From the NCBI RefSeq assembly GCF_024655635.1, contig NZ_JANLGI010000001.1:447435-511434 (forward strand): 64,000 nucleotides of DNA. The letters are read 5' to 3'. A model generated the notes under the pieces. That model saw only the letters and a list, made by a program, of their open reading frames with translations, made no database searches and was not told where the DNA came from. Both the position numbers and the translations under genes were made by a program. This DNA comes from Allobosea sp. 47.2.35 (GTDB lineage: Bacteria > Pseudomonadota > Alphaproteobacteria > Rhizobiales > Beijerinckiaceae). This document shows positions 62,285 through 64,000 of this stretch, in pieces. Position 1 is the stretch's first letter. Every line of letters begins with the position of its first letter.

Positions 62285-63508
62285 ATGACCGCCAGCGCGC
62301 CGACCGCCTCCCTGCCGCAACGGGCCATGATGCCGGTGCTGATCGCGCTGAGCTTCACGCATCTGCTCAACGACATGATCCAGTCGCTGATCCCGGCGAT
62401 CTACCCGATCATCAAGGAAGCCTACCGGCTCGATTTCGGCCAGATCGGCCTGATCACGCTGACCTTCCAGGTCTCGGCCTCGCTGCTGCAGCCGGCTGTC
62501 GGGCTCTACACCGACAAGCATCCGATGCCCTATTCGATGGTGGTCGGCATGGGCTTCACGCTCGCCGGGCTGATCGGGCTCGCCTATGCCGGGAGCTATG
62601 GCTTCCTGCTGCTTTCGGCGGCCTGCGTCGGCATCGGCTCCTCGATCTTCCACCCGGAGGCGACGCGCATGGCGCGCAATGCCTCGGGCGGGCAGCATGG
62701 TCTGGCGCAGGGCATCTTCCAGGTCGGCGGCCAGACGGGTGGGGCGCTCGGGCCGCTCCTGGCGGCCTTCATCATCGTGCCGCGCGGGCAGGGGAGCCTC
62801 GCCTGGTTCTCGGTCGCGGCGCTCGTCGCGATGATGCTGATGGTCTGGACGGCTGCGAGCTATGCGCGGCTCGACAAGGCGCGTCCGCCGAAGGCCGCGG
62901 TGGCGAGTACGCTGGCAGCCCGGCCGGGCAAGCGCTCGGTCGCCTTCGCGATCACGATCCTGATCATCCTGCTGTTCTCGAAGAACGCCTATTCGGCGAG
63001 CTTCTCCTCGTTCTACACCTTCTACCTGATGGGCAAGTTCGGCATCTCGATCCAGAACTCGCAGGTGATGCTGTTCCTGTTCCTCGCTTCCTCGGCGGTG
63101 GGCGCACTCGGCGGCGGCATGCTGGGCGACCGGATCGGCCGCAACAAGATCATCTGGTTCTCGATCCTGGGCGCGCTGCCCTTCACGCTGATCCTGCCCT
63201 ATGCCGACCTGTTCTGGACCGGCGTGCTGACGATCGTGATCAACCTGATCATGTCGAGCGCCTTCGCCGCGATCCTGATCTACGCGCTGGAGCTGCTGCC
63301 CGGCCGTGTCGGGCTGGTCGGCGGCTTCTTCTACGGACTGTCCTTCGGGCTCGGTGGGCTCGCGGCGGCGCTGCTCGGCGAGTTCGCGGACATTCTCGGC
63401 ATCGAGATGGTCTACAAGATCTGCTCGTTCATCCCGCTGATGGGCCTGCTCGCCTGGTTCCTGCCGCGCCTCAGCGAGGGCACGAAGGGCGCCAGGGTCG
63501 GGCATTAG
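62285..63508 (+). CDS. MFS exporter, fosmidomycin-resistance (Fsr) type
   Basis: 407 aa with 12 TM segments in two halves. The Fsr-type N-terminus ALSFTHLLNDMIQSLIPAIY then PIIKEAYRLDFGQIGLI and GSSIFHPEATRMARNASGGQ are distinctive. LGGGMLGDRIGRNKIIWFSI is the second-half MFS loop. It probably exports a drug or metabolite; the true substrate is unknown. It is divergent from the TAXI gene over 262 bases in which I see nothing beyond ordinary promoter space, and it is followed by a palindromic repeat pair. Confidence 0.9.
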   Translation: MTASAPTASLPQRAMMPVLIALSFTHLLNDMIQSLIPAIYPIIKEAYRLDFGQIGLITLTFQVSASLLQPAVGLYTDKHPMPYSMVVGMGFTLAGLIGLAYAGSYGFLLLSAACVGIGSSIFHPEATRMARNASGGQHGLAQGIFQVGGQTGGALGPLLAAFIIVPRGQGSLAWFSVAALVAMMLMVWTAASYARLDKARPPKAAVASTLAARPGKRSVAFAITILIILLFSKNAYSASFSSFYTFYLMGKFGISIQNSQVMLFLFLASSAVGALGGGMLGDRIGRNKIIWFSILGALPFTLILPYADLFWTGVLTIVINLIMSSAFAAILIYALELLPGRVGLVGGFFYGLSFGLGGLAAALLGEFADILGIEMVYKICSFIPLMGLLAWFLPRLSEGTKGARVGH

Positions 63509-63541
63509 GCCGACACCGTCATGCTCGGATAGCGCGAGGAA

Positions 63542-63686
63542 CCCTCTCCCGGAGGTAGAGGGCAGGGTGAGGGGTAGGCCGCTCACCAAGTTTGCTGTGA
63601 GATGGTCGCTGCGCGGCGGTGAGGCAGAGTTTTACTGGTCCAGGGGCCTACACCTCACCCCTGCCCCTCTCCTTACAGGAGAGGGG
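63542..63686. repeat. Second facing pair of GC-rich palindromes (REPIN-like)
   Basis: Unit 1: CCCTCT...AGAGGG (63542-63562, imperfect centre) then CAGGGTGAGGGG. Unit 2, inverted: CCTCACCCCTG then CCCCTCTCCT-TAC-AGGAGAGGGG (63664-63686), a perfect 10-bp stem. It lies between the MFS gene and the superoxide dismutase gene and may also serve as a bidirectional terminator. Confidence 0.75.
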
Positions 63687-63723
63687 TTCCCGCGACCTTG
63701 TGGTCTTGGTCAGAGTTCAGCGC

Positions 63724-64000
63724 TCAGAGCGCGAGCTTGCCGGCCTTGGCGGCGGCATAGCGCTCGTTGACTTTCTTCCAGTCGACCACGTTCCACCAGC
63801 CCTTGAGGTAGTCGGCGCGGCGGTTCTGGTATTTCAGGTAATAGGCGTGCTCCCAGACGTCGTTGCCGAGCAGGACCATCTGCTTGTCCATGATCGGGCT
63901 GTCCTGGTTGGGCTTGCCGAGCAAGGCGAGCTTGCCGGCCTTGTCGACGGTGACGAAGACCCAGCCCGAGCCGAAGACGCGCAGGCCCGCGGCCTCGAAA
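63724..64000 (-). CDS. Fe/Mn superoxide dismutase, C-terminal part (cut by the window edge)
   Basis: The visible 91 residues begin [20 protein letters not shown] and end [10 protein letters not shown]. The motif [20 protein letters not shown] carries the last two metal ligands (Asp and His of DxWEHAYY), and [15 protein letters not shown] is the standard C-terminus. The start and the N-terminal metal ligands lie beyond the window. The enzyme removes superoxide in the cytoplasm. Fe or Mn preference cannot be told from this part. Confidence 0.93.
   Translation of the reverse strand, partial: FEAAGLRVFGSGWVFVTVDKAGKLALLGKPNQDSPIMDKQMVLLGNDVWEHAYYLKYQNRRADYLKGWWNVVDWKKVNERYAAAKAGKLAL

Overview
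The window is a 64 kb piece of a high-GC chromosome with dense, often 4-bp-overlapping genes. IalB, TRAP-TAXI, TctABC, Aap/Dpp-type ABC importers and IclR/LysR/GntR-rich catabolic islands point to an alphaproteobacterium of the Hyphomicrobiales. A Bosea-like organism is my best guess; this is inference, because no rRNA or other marker gene is present. I see no tRNA, rRNA, CRISPR array, prophage or insertion sequence.

Layout. 1-498: AT-richer non-coding edge. 499-3205: PLP enzyme plus RidA pair with a divergent GcvA-like LysR regulator. 3390-5182: exported thioredoxin and transglutaminase pair. 5250-8225: IalB, a short globin, a barrel-less autotransporter-like protein and a small secreted protein, all on the minus strand. 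8449-10596: two tandem paralogous AraC regulators. 10718-13763: polar amino-acid ABC importer. 13876-20570: a LacI-controlled catabolic island (CoA-transferase, enoyl-CoA hydratase, SDR on one side; DUF993 aldolase-like protein and acyl-CoA dehydrogenase on the other) with a perfect palindromic operator in the divergent promoter. 20571-27417: LysR, an Asp/Glu racemase-like protein, a complete tripartite tricarboxylate transporter, then two signal-less NMT1-like binding proteins behind a strong terminator hairpin. 27542-30046: small secreted protein, PaiB-like protein and MocR regulator. 30050-33137: TetR, CaiB-type CoA-transferase and acyl-CoA dehydrogenase. 33148-36112: GntR, Ntn-hydrolase asparaginase and an orphan amino-acid-binding protein, with two identical-format operators. 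36182-42682: Dpp-type permeases and binding protein without ATPases, RraA, LysR, and an M20 amidohydrolase; the LysR promoter and the M20 promoter share a LysR box.

42849-51285 is a complete seven-gene Wsp chemosensory operon in canonical order (MCP, CheW, CheR-TPR, CheW, hybrid CheA, CheB, REC-GGDEF). It predicts surface- or envelope-triggered control of c-di-GMP. 51438-58687: DadA-like oxidoreductase divergent from an RpiR-DppABC-M81 metallopeptidase cluster. 58707-63508: fused TRAP permease, TAXI binding protein and a fosmidomycin-resistance-type MFS exporter, flanked by facing GC-rich palindromic repeats. The right edge cuts an Fe/Mn superoxide dismutase gene.

Overall this is a nutrient-scavenging region: each catabolic module pairs an uptake system with a few enzymes and its own regulator. 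The large Wsp signalling operon sits among them.
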